Assembly: GCA_017552715.1 (NCBI GenBank) | Contig: JAFZOW010000017.1 | Location: 1 to 38,135, forward strand | Source of the DNA: Lachnospiraceae bacterium | Lineage (GTDB): Bacteria; Bacillota; Clostridia; Lachnospirales; Lachnospiraceae | Length of the DNA: 38,135 bases | Reading direction: 5' to 3' | Shown: positions 30,305 through 38,135 of the stretch, one piece after another | How positions within the stretch are numbered: the first letter of the stretch is position 1 | How the letters are laid out: each line of letters begins with the position of its first letter | Made by a program: the position numbers and the translations under genes | Notes under the pieces: generated by a model | The model's database searches: none | What the model was told of the DNA's origin: nothing | The model's input: only the letters and a program-made list of their open reading frames with translations

Positions 30305-33300
30305 ATGGATTTTCAGCTTCTGGTAGACAGCATACCGACAATGGCATGCGTGGTGTCCGTTGAAAAAAAGGATAATGATTCCTACGGGGACATCCGCATC
30401 GTAGCCGGAAACGGCGCATATGTCTCTTCGATAGAGCATCCTGCTCCCGGGACGGCGATGCTCACGGATAAGTTCACGCCGAATACGCTCTATACCGATT
30501 ATCTTACCCGGGATCTGAATTTCGAGGATTATTCCTACCGTTCCGCCGTTAAGAAGAAATGCCTGCATTCCTATGCACATCCGGACCGGATGAACGTATG
30601 GCTGAATATGATGTTCATCCCCCTCTGGCCGGATGATGGGGATGTGTGCTATTGTGTCTATATGATGGAGATCAACCTGGAGCAGGACAGCTCCAATATG
30701 TCTGTCATTTCATCCGATGTCGCCACTTCCGTTCTGGAGACCTGTATCAAATTGAGCGGAACAAATGATTTCAATGCAACCATAAAGGATATCATCCGGG
30801 ATATCCGTGTCCTCTGTGATGCCGAGCATTGCTGTATCCTTACCATGAATGAGTATAACCGCTCCTGCTCGGTTCTGGGAGAGGCTTTTTCCGAGAACAC
30901 GTCCCTGCTTCCCATGGGGACCTATCTGGACGGAGAATTCTATGATATCGCCGAATCCTGGGAATCCACCATCGCAGGCAGCAATTGTCTTATTGTTAAG
31001 GATGAAAAGGATCTGGAAATCATCCGGGAGAGAAACCCGGTCTGGCATGCGTCTCTTACCGGTGCAGGAGCTTTCAACATCGTTCTTTTCCCGCTGAAAT
31101 CCCGCGGCGAACTTCTGGGTTATATCTGGGCACTGAATTATGATAAGGAACGTGCGATCAAGATCAAGGAGACGCTGGAGGTCACGACCTTTATCCTGGG
31201 CTCCGAGATTGGGAATTATTTCCTGATGGACAAGCTGAGGAACCTTGGTTCGAAGGATCTGCTCACGGGAGTCATGAACCGCAATGAGATGAACAACTAT
31301 GTGGACGAGCTGAGCAACGGAAAATATTCCCCGTCCTCCGTCGGAGTCATTTTTGCGGATCTGAACGGCCTTAAGGAAGTCAATGATATAGAGGGCCACA
31401 ATGCCGGGGATGCGCTTTTGAAAAACGCCTCCGCGATCCTGCGGGAGGTATTTGATGAGAAAGAGATCTTCCGGGCAGGCGGGGACGAGTTTTCCATCAT
31501 CCTGCGGGATGTGACACAGGACGAACTGGACGCCAGAATAGCGGAGGTCGATGAAAAGTGTAAAAAGAGCGGGGATGTTTCCATTGCCATGGGCGGCAGT
31601 GTGGAAGCCGACAGCCGGAATGTCCGCATGGCACTGCGCTCTGCGGATGAGAAGATGTACGAGAATAAGAAAAAGTTTTATTCCCAGTACGTGTCTGCGG
31701 AAAGAGGAAGGGGGAATGAGCGCTCGGCCAATGAGAGCGATATGCTCCGCCGGATGAATTATGACCAGCTCACCGGCCTCCCCAGCATGTCGTTTTTCTT
31801 CAAGCTGGCGGAAAACGAACGGCGCAGGATGCATGAAGAAGGCAAGGTGTCTGTGATCCTTTTCCTCAATCTTCATGGCATGGGAGAATATAATAAGAAA
31901 TTCGGCTATATCGAGGGAGATAAGCTCCTTCGCGAAGTGGCTCTTCTGCTCTCGGAAAGCTTCGGCGCCGAATCCTGCAGCCGCTTTGAACAGGATCACT
32001 TTGCAGCCATCGCCGAAAAAGAGGGACTGGAAGAAAAGCTGCGGGAGATCTTTAAAAAGCTGCGGCTCTTAAACGAGAATAAGAGTCTCTACATGTGCGT
32101 CGGTATCTATCCGGATACCATCGGCATGGTGGGGATTTCACTGGCCTGTGACCGGGCAAAATATGCGGTGGCAAGGAAGAATAATCTGAAACGCTCCGAA
32201 TACATCTATTACGATGAAAAGATGCTGAAGCAGGAGCTGAACAGCAAGTATGTCATCGAGAATCTGGACCGGGCCATAAACGAAAACTGGATCACTGCGT
32301 TTCTCCAGCCCATTGTCCGCTCCACGAGCAGAAAAGTCTGTGACGAGGAAGCTCTTGCCAGATGGATCGATCCGGAGAAGGGCGTGCTCTCTCCGGCGGA
32401 GTTCATTCCGGTTCTGGAGGATACGAAGCTGATCTACAAGGTCGACCTGCGTATCGTGGATATCATCATCGAGAATTATAAAAAGAGGCTGCATGACGGC
32501 ATCGGGGTGGTGCCCACCTCGGTCAATCTGTCCCGGGCGGATTTCGACATGTGCGATATCGTGGAGGAGATCGATAACCGGGTGAAGGCTGCAGGCATGC
32601 CGAAGGATATGCTGACCATCGAGATCACGGAGAGTCTGGTGGGAGAAAACTTCGGCTATATGAAAGAACAGATCCGGCGTTTCCAGGAGCTGGGCTTTAA
32701 GGTGTGGATGGATGATTTCGGGAGCGGCTACTCCTCCCTGAACCTGCTGCAGGACATGCAGTTTGACGTGATCAAATTTGACATGCAGTTCATGCGGCAG
32801 TTTGATACCAACCCGAAGTCGAGGATCATGCTGGCGGAACTGATGCGGATGGCCGTACGTCTCGGAATAGAGACCGTGACCGAAGGAGTGGAGACGCAGG
32901 AACAGGTGGAATTCCTCTGTGATATCGGCTGTACGAGGATGCAGGGATACTATTTCTGCAAACCCATCTCCATGCAGGAGCTGGTGCGCAGGCATAAAGA
33001 GGGAGTAAAGATCGGCTTTGAGAAGCTGGAGGATGCGCCGTATCATTCCGCCCTGAGTTCAGTCAATATCTATGATATAGCTTCCATTTCCAATGAGGAT
33101 GAATCGGAGCGGCAGTACTTTGATACACAGCCGGTACTGATCGCGGAGTTTAAAAAGGGAATCCTGAAGGTGAGCCGTTCCAATGCTGCTTACAGGAGAT
33201 TTGCGCGGATGTATTCGGTCTTCGGCGCCGAAAAGGAGTCGATCTCGATCGACGATTTCAAGGGAGAGCTGAATACCGTTTTGTACAAAGCGGCACTGCG

Positions 33301-34249
33301 GGCCAAGGAGAGCGGGCAGAAGGAATTCATCAACGAGCTGACAGAGAACGGGGATACGCTGCACGGCTTCATCACCAAGGTGGCGGAAAACCCGGCGAAG
33401 GGTGCCGTTTCCTATGCTTTTGTGGTGCTGGGGATCACGCCCAAGGGAGACAAAGGTCTTTCCTTTGCCGGAATCGCAAAAGCCCTTTCCGTTGACTATA
33501 TCGATATCTATCAGGTGGATCTTGATACCGAGAAGTTTATCGAATATGCCCCCGGAGAGAATGGGGCGGACTTTACCGTGGAACGGAGAGGCGATGATTT
33601 CTTTGCCACCAGCCGCAGGGATGCGCAGCAATATCTGCACGAAGATGACAGGGAAGGCTTTATAAAGAACTTTACAAAGGAAAATGTGGTAAAAGCCATC
33701 GATGAAAACGGTTCCTTCTCCTATACCTACAGAGCCGCTTTCTACGGCAGTTCCATTTATGTCAATATGAAGGCCCTCCGTATGGGAGGCAAGGGTAATC
33801 AGATCATCATCGGTGTCAACAATGTTGACGCACAGATGAAACAGAGAGAGGCTTTGGAAAGGCTTAAGGAAGAGCAGGCCACTTATTCGAGGATCTCCGT
33901 GCTCATGGGCGATTTTATCGCGATCTATACCGTGGATCCGGATAGCGGTGCTTATATGCAGTATTCCGCCTCACGGGAATATTCGGAAATGGGCACCAGC
34001 AAGGCCGGATCGGACTTCTTTGCGGAATCCTATGAAGAAAGCAAGGGGCTCATCCATCCGGATGATTACGAGCAGTTTACAAGACTGTTCACCAAGGAAA
34101 ACGTGCTGGCGGAAACCGAAAACGGAAAGCTTTATGTCATACGTTATCGCTTAAAGTTCGGAGATGATTACGCAAAGATCTATCTTCGTGCCGGTCAGGT
34201 AAAGGAAAAGGACGGCATGCAGCTCATCGTCGGCATCTGCCTGGGATAA
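30305..34249 (+). CDS. GAF-GGDEF-GGDEF(degenerate)-EAL protein with C-terminal sensory repeats
   Basis: 1314 residues, soluble. Order: PAS-like N-terminus 1-125; GAF-like 140-300; GGDEF 1 at 316-460 with intact GGDEF (392-396) and no RxxD I-site; GGDEF 2 at 487-640 whose signature is EQDHF (562-566), hence inactive; EAL at 655-900 with Glu682, Asn741, Glu773, Asp803-Asp804, Lys824, Glu860, Glu863 and Gln880 all present; a PAS-like region 938-1045; and two related domains at 1063-1175 and 1203-1314. It can plausibly both make and degrade c-di-GMP, switched by its sensor domains. The ATG at 30305 follows GGGGGGAAAA. It has its own strong promoter at 30179-30207. Confidence 0.93.
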   Translation: MDFQLLVDSIPTMACVVSVEKKDNDSYGDIRIVAGNGAYVSSIEHPAPGTAMLTDKFTPNTLYTDYLTRDLNFEDYSYRSAVKKKCLHSYAHPDRMNVWLNMMFIPLWPDDGDVCYCVYMMEINLEQDSSNMSVISSDVATSVLETCIKLSGTNDFNATIKDIIRDIRVLCDAEHCCILTMNEYNRSCSVLGEAFSENTSLLPMGTYLDGEFYDIAESWESTIAGSNCLIVKDEKDLEIIRERNPVWHASLTGAGAFNIVLFPLKSRGELLGYIWALNYDKERAIKIKETLEVTTFILGSEIGNYFLMDKLRNLGSKDLLTGVMNRNEMNNYVDELSNGKYSPSSVGVIFADLNGLKEVNDIEGHNAGDALLKNASAILREVFDEKEIFRAGGDEFSIILRDVTQDELDARIAEVDEKCKKSGDVSIAMGGSVEADSRNVRMALRSADEKMYENKKKFYSQYVSAERGRGNERSANESDMLRRMNYDQLTGLPSMSFFFKLAENERRRMHEEGKVSVILFLNLHGMGEYNKKFGYIEGDKLLREVALLLSESFGAESCSRFEQDHFAAIAEKEGLEEKLREIFKKLRLLNENKSLYMCVGIYPDTIGMVGISLACDRAKYAVARKNNLKRSEYIYYDEKMLKQELNSKYVIENLDRAINENWITAFLQPIVRSTSRKVCDEEALARWIDPEKGVLSPAEFIPVLEDTKLIYKVDLRIVDIIIENYKKRLHDGIGVVPTSVNLSRADFDMCDIVEEIDNRVKAAGMPKDMLTIEITESLVGENFGYMKEQIRRFQELGFKVWMDDFGSGYSSLNLLQDMQFDVIKFDMQFMRQFDTNPKSRIMLAELMRMAVRLGIETVTEGVETQEQVEFLCDIGCTRMQGYYFCKPISMQELVRRHKEGVKIGFEKLEDAPYHSALSSVNIYDIASISNEDESERQYFDTQPVLIAEFKKGILKVSRSNAAYRRFARMYSVFGAEKESISIDDFKGELNTVLYKAALRAKESGQKEFINELTENGDTLHGFITKVAENPAKGAVSYAFVVLGITPKGDKGLSFAGIAKALSVDYIDIYQVDLDTEKFIEYAPGENGADFTVERRGDDFFATSRRDAQQYLHEDDREGFIKNFTKENVVKAIDENGSFSYTYRAAFYGSSIYVNMKALRMGGKGNQIIIGVNNVDAQMKQREALERLKEEQATYSRISVLMGDFIAIYTVDPDSGAYMQYSASREYSEMGTSKAGSDFFAESYEESKGLIHPDDYEQFTRLFTKENVLAETENGKLYVIRYRLKFGDDYAKIYLRAGQVKEKDGMQLIVGICLG

Positions 34250-34270
34250 GAGGCGGAAAGAGGTGCGGAT

Positions 34271-34612
34271 ATGATAGTGCGACTGATCACGGGCATTATA
34301 TCGATCATTGCCAATGTGGTGTTCTTTATCGTCCTGAGGCTGGATCTGTATACGGATCACGCGGTCCTGGGGGACGGAGAGACCCATACCTGGCATCGCA
34401 GTCCTCTGGACCGCATGTATACGGCCGGCAGTAATACACTGGTGGATCTGCAGTTCTTCTTTGCAATCGTAAGTGTCATCAGCAGCATACTGCTGATGTT
34501 TGGGGTAAAGAACAACATTGTGAGGATCGTTCAGCTGATCAGTACCCTTGCTTCGCTGATCCTGTTCATCTGCATGATGATCTACGCAGGACATGTACAT
34601 CCGAAATACTGA
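34271..34612 (+). CDS. small membrane protein, 113 aa
   Basis: About three hydrophobic segments (residues 2-22, 60-80 and 85-107) with a polar, His-containing loop between the first two (TDHAVLGDGETHTWHRSPLD). No signal peptide is needed. I do not recognise a family. It lies 21 bases after the GGDEF-EAL gene behind a GAAAGAGG site and 46 bases before the Cache hybrid kinase, so it is probably co-transcribed with signalling proteins. A role as accessory sensor or membrane partner is only inference from position. Confidence 0.7.
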   Translation: MIVRLITGIISIIANVVFFIVLRLDLYTDHAVLGDGETHTWHRSPLDRMYTAGSNTLVDLQFFFAIVSVISSILLMFGVKNNIVRIVQLISTLASLILFICMMIYAGHVHPKY

Positions 34613-34658
34613 AGGGATCTTTTGATAAAAAATTACGGAACAGATCGGCATCAGAGGT

Positions 34659-37427
34659 ATGGACAAGCGTTTTACAAAAACAGATGAGCGCAGAAAGATT
34701 TCGGGAACACGTATCATGATAACGATACTTGTCATCCTTTTTTTTACAGCCATCATCTTCATATATTACAGCATGCTGTATAAGGAGAAACGGAGCAGCA
34801 TCATCCGCGAAGGGGAAGTAAGTGCAGGTAAGTCTGCGGATCAGCTGGATAAATACCTTTCCACCAATATCGATTCCATAAAGCTGTCGGCTTATACTCT
34901 GGATGAGATGATCAGTGAAAAGCGGAGCGACCAGGAGATACAGGATTTCCTTGTGGGACAGTCCACAGCCATCAAAAAGGCGGTAAATGAGAATTCCACC
35001 GGTCTGTACGGATATATCAACGGACGCTTTTTCAGCGGGACCAACTGGGTGCCCCCCGAGGATTATGTGGCTACGGAACGGCCCTGGTATTCCAAACCGA
35101 TGGAGGAGCCCGGCGAGATCACCATACTGGATCCCTATGTGGATGTACAGTCCGGGAATATCATGCTCGCATTGGGGAAAACCCTGTGTGACGGAGTAAG
35201 CGTGATCTCGGTGGATGTTTCGCTGGATCAGATACAGCAGCTGACGGAGAATGCAGTAAAAAGCGGTTATTCGGATATCGAGATGATCCTGAACGATAAA
35301 GGGATCGTTGTCGCTCATTCGGATCCCGCGGAGAACGGCAAAGATTATTATGATGAAGAAAACACTCTGGGAGCAAAGATCGTCCGTAAGCTGATCTCGA
35401 CGGATGAAAACAGCTTTGATTTTCGTTTTGAGGGAGCTCATTACGTTGTTTATGTGGCGGGTATCCGGAACGGCTGGTACAGCATTTCCGTGAAGAATGC
35501 TTCGGCCGTTTTTTCTTCCCTGAACCTTATCTTTTTCGTGACCATAGGGATAATCATAGTGATGGTCCTGATCCTCAGTATCATCATGATCCGTTCCGGC
35601 CGTTACCGGAATATGTCTGCCGCGGCCATGGCGGCAAATGAAGCAAAGTCTGCATTCCTGTCCAATATGTCTCACGAGATCCGTACGCCCATCAATGCCA
35701 TCCTCGGAATGAACGAGATGATCCTGCGGGAAAGTCAGGACAGTGCGATCAAGACCTATGCGGGGAATATACAGAACGCGGGCAGGAACCTGCTGGGGCT
35801 GGTAAATGATATCCTTGATTTTTCCAGGATCGAGGCGGGAAAGATCGAGATCATCCCCCATGATTACGAACCTGCGCTCATGATCGCGGAATCCCTGAAC
35901 ATGATCAGGACGCGGATGGAAGAGAAGGGGCTGGTGCTGAAAACGGAGGTTGATAAAGAGCTTCCGAGACGATTGAAGGGTGACGGCGTCCGGATCAGGC
36001 AGGTTATAACGAACCTGCTGACCAACGCGGTGAAATATACCGAAAGGGGCAGTGTCAGCCTTCGTGTGGGATATGAAGCAATACCCGGGGAGGAGGATGA
36101 GATCCTTCTGAAGGTGTATGTTAAGGATACCGGGATAGGGATCAAAGAGGAAGATATGCACAAACTGTATTCGAAGTTTGTGCGTATCGAGGAAAGCCGG
36201 AACCGCAATATCGAAGGCACCGGGCTGGGTATGAACATCACCCGGAACCTGATCGAGCTGATGGGATCGGAGCTGGAAACGGAAAGCATATACGGAGAGG
36301 GCTCCTGTTTTGGCTTCCGCGTAAAGCAGGGTGTTGTCGATGCGGCCCCCATGGGAGATTATCTGACGGCTTATCAGGAGCATCTTGACGAAAAAGACAG
36401 ATACAGGGAACGCTTTACGGCTCCCGATGCCCGTATCCTTGTAGTGGATGATAATCCCATGAACCTTCTGGTATTTAAGAGTCTTGTGAAAAAGACCGGG
36501 GTAGGAGTGGATATGGGAGAATCTGCAGACGAAGCCATCGCGAAAAGCCGCGATAAACATTACGATCTGATATTCCTGGATCACATGATGCCAGAAAAGG
36601 ACGGGATCGAGGCGCTTAAGGAGATCCGGGCCGATGAGGACAATCCAAACGCTTATACGCCGACGGTATGTCTTACTGCGAACGCCATCGCCGGTGCCGA
36701 GGAAAGATATATTTCCGAAGGCTTTGATGCGTATCTTTCCAAACCCATCGATCCGGAAAAGCTGGAGTCTCTCATGCACGCTTTCCTTCCTGAAGAGCTG
36801 ATCCTGCTGCGCCGGGATGACGCGGAAGAATGGGAGGAAGCCTTACCGGAAGAGCTTGCGCTTCTCGCCGGAAGCCCCATCGATACGAAGAAAGGACTTA
36901 AGAACAGCGGAGATCTTCCCGCTTATCTGGCCCTCCTTAAGATCTTTTATGAGTCCATTGATGAGAAAAACGAGGAGCTGGAAGGCTTTTACAGAGAGAA
37001 GGATCTTAAGGACTATACCATAAAGGTGCATGCCCTGAAGAGCTCTGCCCGCATCATCGGGGCCGGAGAACTGGGAGAGGAAGCCCAGAGGCTGGAGGAC
37101 GCCGGAAAATCCGAAGATATTGAATATATCCGGGAACATCACGCGGCCTTTATGGAGAGATTCCGTTCCTTTAAGGAAGTTCTTTCGGCTCTCTTTGCAG
37201 CCGGAGGGGATGACGGGGATAAGCCGGAAGCGGATGAGGAGCTTATGGCGGCCGCATATGAAGAGATACGCAGTGCTGCGGATGATATGGATTGTGACCG
37301 GCTGGAACAGATCTTTAATGAGATGAATGAGTACAGGATACGGCCGGAGGATAAGGAGCTGTTTGAAAAGCTCAGGGATGCGGCACAGCAGTACGATTAC
37401 GATACGATCCTTACACTGATGGGATAA
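34659..37427 (+). CDS. hybrid histidine kinase with Cache sensor, receiver and HPt domains
   Basis: 922 residues. TM1 about 19-40, an extracytoplasmic dCache-type sensor 45-285 (ERPWYSKPM, then TILDPYVDVQSGNIMLALGKTL), TM2 about 288-311, HisKA with His339 in NMSHEIRTPINAILGM, HATPase with TNLLTNAVKYTE, DTGIG and EGTGLGMNIT, receiver with Asp641 in FLDHMMPEKDG, and HPt with His791. The catalytic half is clearly paralogous to the 7TM kinase at 25148; both share YTIKVHALKSSARIIGA around the HPt histidine. The Cache domain suggests sensing of a small molecule outside the cell. The next gene, a REC-GGDEF protein, begins 15 bases after the stop and is the natural phosphate acceptor. Confidence 0.93.
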   Translation: MDKRFTKTDERRKISGTRIMITILVILFFTAIIFIYYSMLYKEKRSSIIREGEVSAGKSADQLDKYLSTNIDSIKLSAYTLDEMISEKRSDQEIQDFLVGQSTAIKKAVNENSTGLYGYINGRFFSGTNWVPPEDYVATERPWYSKPMEEPGEITILDPYVDVQSGNIMLALGKTLCDGVSVISVDVSLDQIQQLTENAVKSGYSDIEMILNDKGIVVAHSDPAENGKDYYDEENTLGAKIVRKLISTDENSFDFRFEGAHYVVYVAGIRNGWYSISVKNASAVFSSLNLIFFVTIGIIIVMVLILSIIMIRSGRYRNMSAAAMAANEAKSAFLSNMSHEIRTPINAILGMNEMILRESQDSAIKTYAGNIQNAGRNLLGLVNDILDFSRIEAGKIEIIPHDYEPALMIAESLNMIRTRMEEKGLVLKTEVDKELPRRLKGDGVRIRQVITNLLTNAVKYTERGSVSLRVGYEAIPGEEDEILLKVYVKDTGIGIKEEDMHKLYSKFVRIEESRNRNIEGTGLGMNITRNLIELMGSELETESIYGEGSCFGFRVKQGVVDAAPMGDYLTAYQEHLDEKDRYRERFTAPDARILVVDDNPMNLLVFKSLVKKTGVGVDMGESADEAIAKSRDKHYDLIFLDHMMPEKDGIEALKEIRADEDNPNAYTPTVCLTANAIAGAEERYISEGFDAYLSKPIDPEKLESLMHAFLPEELILLRRDDAEEWEEALPEELALLAGSPIDTKKGLKNSGDLPAYLALLKIFYESIDEKNEELEGFYREKDLKDYTIKVHALKSSARIIGAGELGEEAQRLEDAGKSEDIEYIREHHAAFMERFRSFKEVLSALFAAGGDDGDKPEADEELMAAAYEEIRSAADDMDCDRLEQIFNEMNEYRIRPEDKELFEKLRDAAQQYDYDTILTLMG

Positions 37428-37442
37428 AGGACGGGAGAGATA

Positions 37443-38135
37443 ATGGGTTTCTGGATTGTAGTAGTAGATGATGAGCCTCTGAGCCTGACGAATGCCAAGG
37501 CAATGCTGAACCGGCACGATATGCGTGTCAGCTGTTTGCGTTCCGGGCAGGATCTGCTGCGTTTTATGGAAAAAAACAGCCCGGATCTGATCCTGCTTGA
37601 TATTCTGATGCCGGGGATGGACGGCTTTGATACCTACCGGGCCCTGCGTCAGTTTGAGGAAGGAGCAGGCAGAGCGCAGATCCCGGTGATCTTCCTGACC
37701 GGCGAGGATAATCATGAAACCGAGCGCAGGGGACTTAAAGCAGGGGCTTCGGATTTTATCCACAAGCCCTTTGATGAAGATATACTGCTCAAGCGGATCC
37801 ATAACTCCATCGTTAACAGCAAGACCATAGAAAGCCTGACGGAAGAAGCTACGCTGGACCGGCTGACGGGCTTTTTGAACAAGGCCAGCGGAACGGAAAA
37901 GGTATCCGGCCTCTGCAGGGAAACAACAGGGGCCCTGATGATCCTGGATCTGGATAATTTCAAACTGGTGAACGATCTTTACGGGCATGACATGGGAGAT
38001 CGTGTGCTGGTTGAGTTCGCATCTATTTTCAGATATAATGTACGAAAGGAAGATGTTATCTCCAGGATCGGCGGCGATGAGTTCTTGGCCTTTTTTCCCC
38101 AGATGACCCATAGGGAAGAAGTTGCAGCCTTTACC
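37443..38135 (+). CDS. REC-GGDEF response regulator, diguanylate cyclase (3' end outside window)
   Basis: 231 residues are visible and the frame is open at the window end. Residues 1-122 are a receiver: acidic VVVDDEP, phospho-acceptor in LILLDILMPGMDG, and the HKPF lysine-proline pair. From about residue 140 a GGDEF domain starts with TLDRLTGFLNK, LMILDLDNFKLVNDLYGHDMGD and an intact GGDEF in VISRIGGDEFLAFF, so an active diguanylate cyclase of PleD/WspR logic is expected. GGACGGGAGAG precedes the ATG and it is tightly linked to the Cache hybrid kinase. It is the likely end point of the phosphorelay. Confidence 0.93.
   Translation, partial: MGFWIVVVDDEPLSLTNAKAMLNRHDMRVSCLRSGQDLLRFMEKNSPDLILLDILMPGMDGFDTYRALRQFEEGAGRAQIPVIFLTGEDNHETERRGLKAGASDFIHKPFDEDILLKRIHNSIVNSKTIESLTEEATLDRLTGFLNKASGTEKVSGLCRETTGALMILDLDNFKLVNDLYGHDMGDRVLVEFASIFRYNVRKEDVISRIGGDEFLAFFPQMTHREEVAAFT

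Noticed and set aside
34566-36779. 737-residue open frame on the - strand opposite the Cache hybrid kinase
   Set aside because: A shadow of the kinase gene with no family motif; the + strand product has all kinase boxes.

Overview
The window looks like chromosomal DNA of an anaerobic Firmicute, most likely a Lachnospiraceae relative of the Butyrivibrio/Roseburia type. This is inferred from the protein style: double-FtsX permeases, hybrid kinases ending in HPt domains, GGDEF/EAL proteins with a degenerate second GGDEF, a cytoplasmic GH67 alpha-glucuronidase typical of gut or rumen xylan users, strong AGGAGG-like ribosome sites and extended TGnTATAAT promoters. Almost all genes are on the + strand. 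No rRNA, tRNA, CRISPR array, phage or transposase gene was seen, and no gene-free stretch exceeds about 300 bases.

Region 1 (1-13.0 kb) is a string of small single-domain genes: the tail of a probable leucine-rich-repeat protein, a Nudix hydrolase and an acetyltransferase on the - strand, a DUF523 protein, two SAM methyltransferases, VOC and HIT proteins, a P-loop kinase-like protein, a lipoprotein, an AadA-like nucleotidyltransferase, an HD-GYP-like protein, stand-alone GNAT enzymes, a Dabb protein, a histidine phosphatase, and a fusion of free-methionine-sulfoxide reductase with a GNAT domain. Most appear to be small-molecule modification, repair or detoxification enzymes. Two divergent promoter regions (1.77-1.87 kb and 10.95-11.05 kb) carry inverted-repeat structure.

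Region 2 (13.0-20.9 kb) has a metallophosphoesterase ending in an intrinsic terminator, then a compact five-gene cassette: a double-FtsX ABC permease, its ATPase, a lipoprotein with the Cys/Arg/Asp signature of Ntn-type acyl hydrolases, an OmpR-type response regulator and a sensor kinase. It resembles antimicrobial-peptide sensing and resistance modules, but with an added secreted hydrolase.

Region 3 (20.9-25.1 kb) holds a small hypothetical protein, a GNAT enzyme, GH67 alpha-glucuronidase, and an unusual membrane protein with a His/Ser-repeat N-terminus and a zinc-ribbon-like cysteine cluster.

Region 4 (25.1 kb to the end) is a dense signalling block: a 7TM hybrid kinase with HPt, a PTS EIIC-EAL fusion, a GAF-GGDEF-GGDEF-EAL protein with repeated C-terminal sensory domains, a small membrane protein, a Cache hybrid kinase with HPt, and a REC-GGDEF protein that runs off the window. 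No DNA-binding regulator is present in this block, so the likely design is a phosphorelay whose output is c-di-GMP. The block and the ABC/hydrolase/two-component cassette are the best candidates for under-described systems here.
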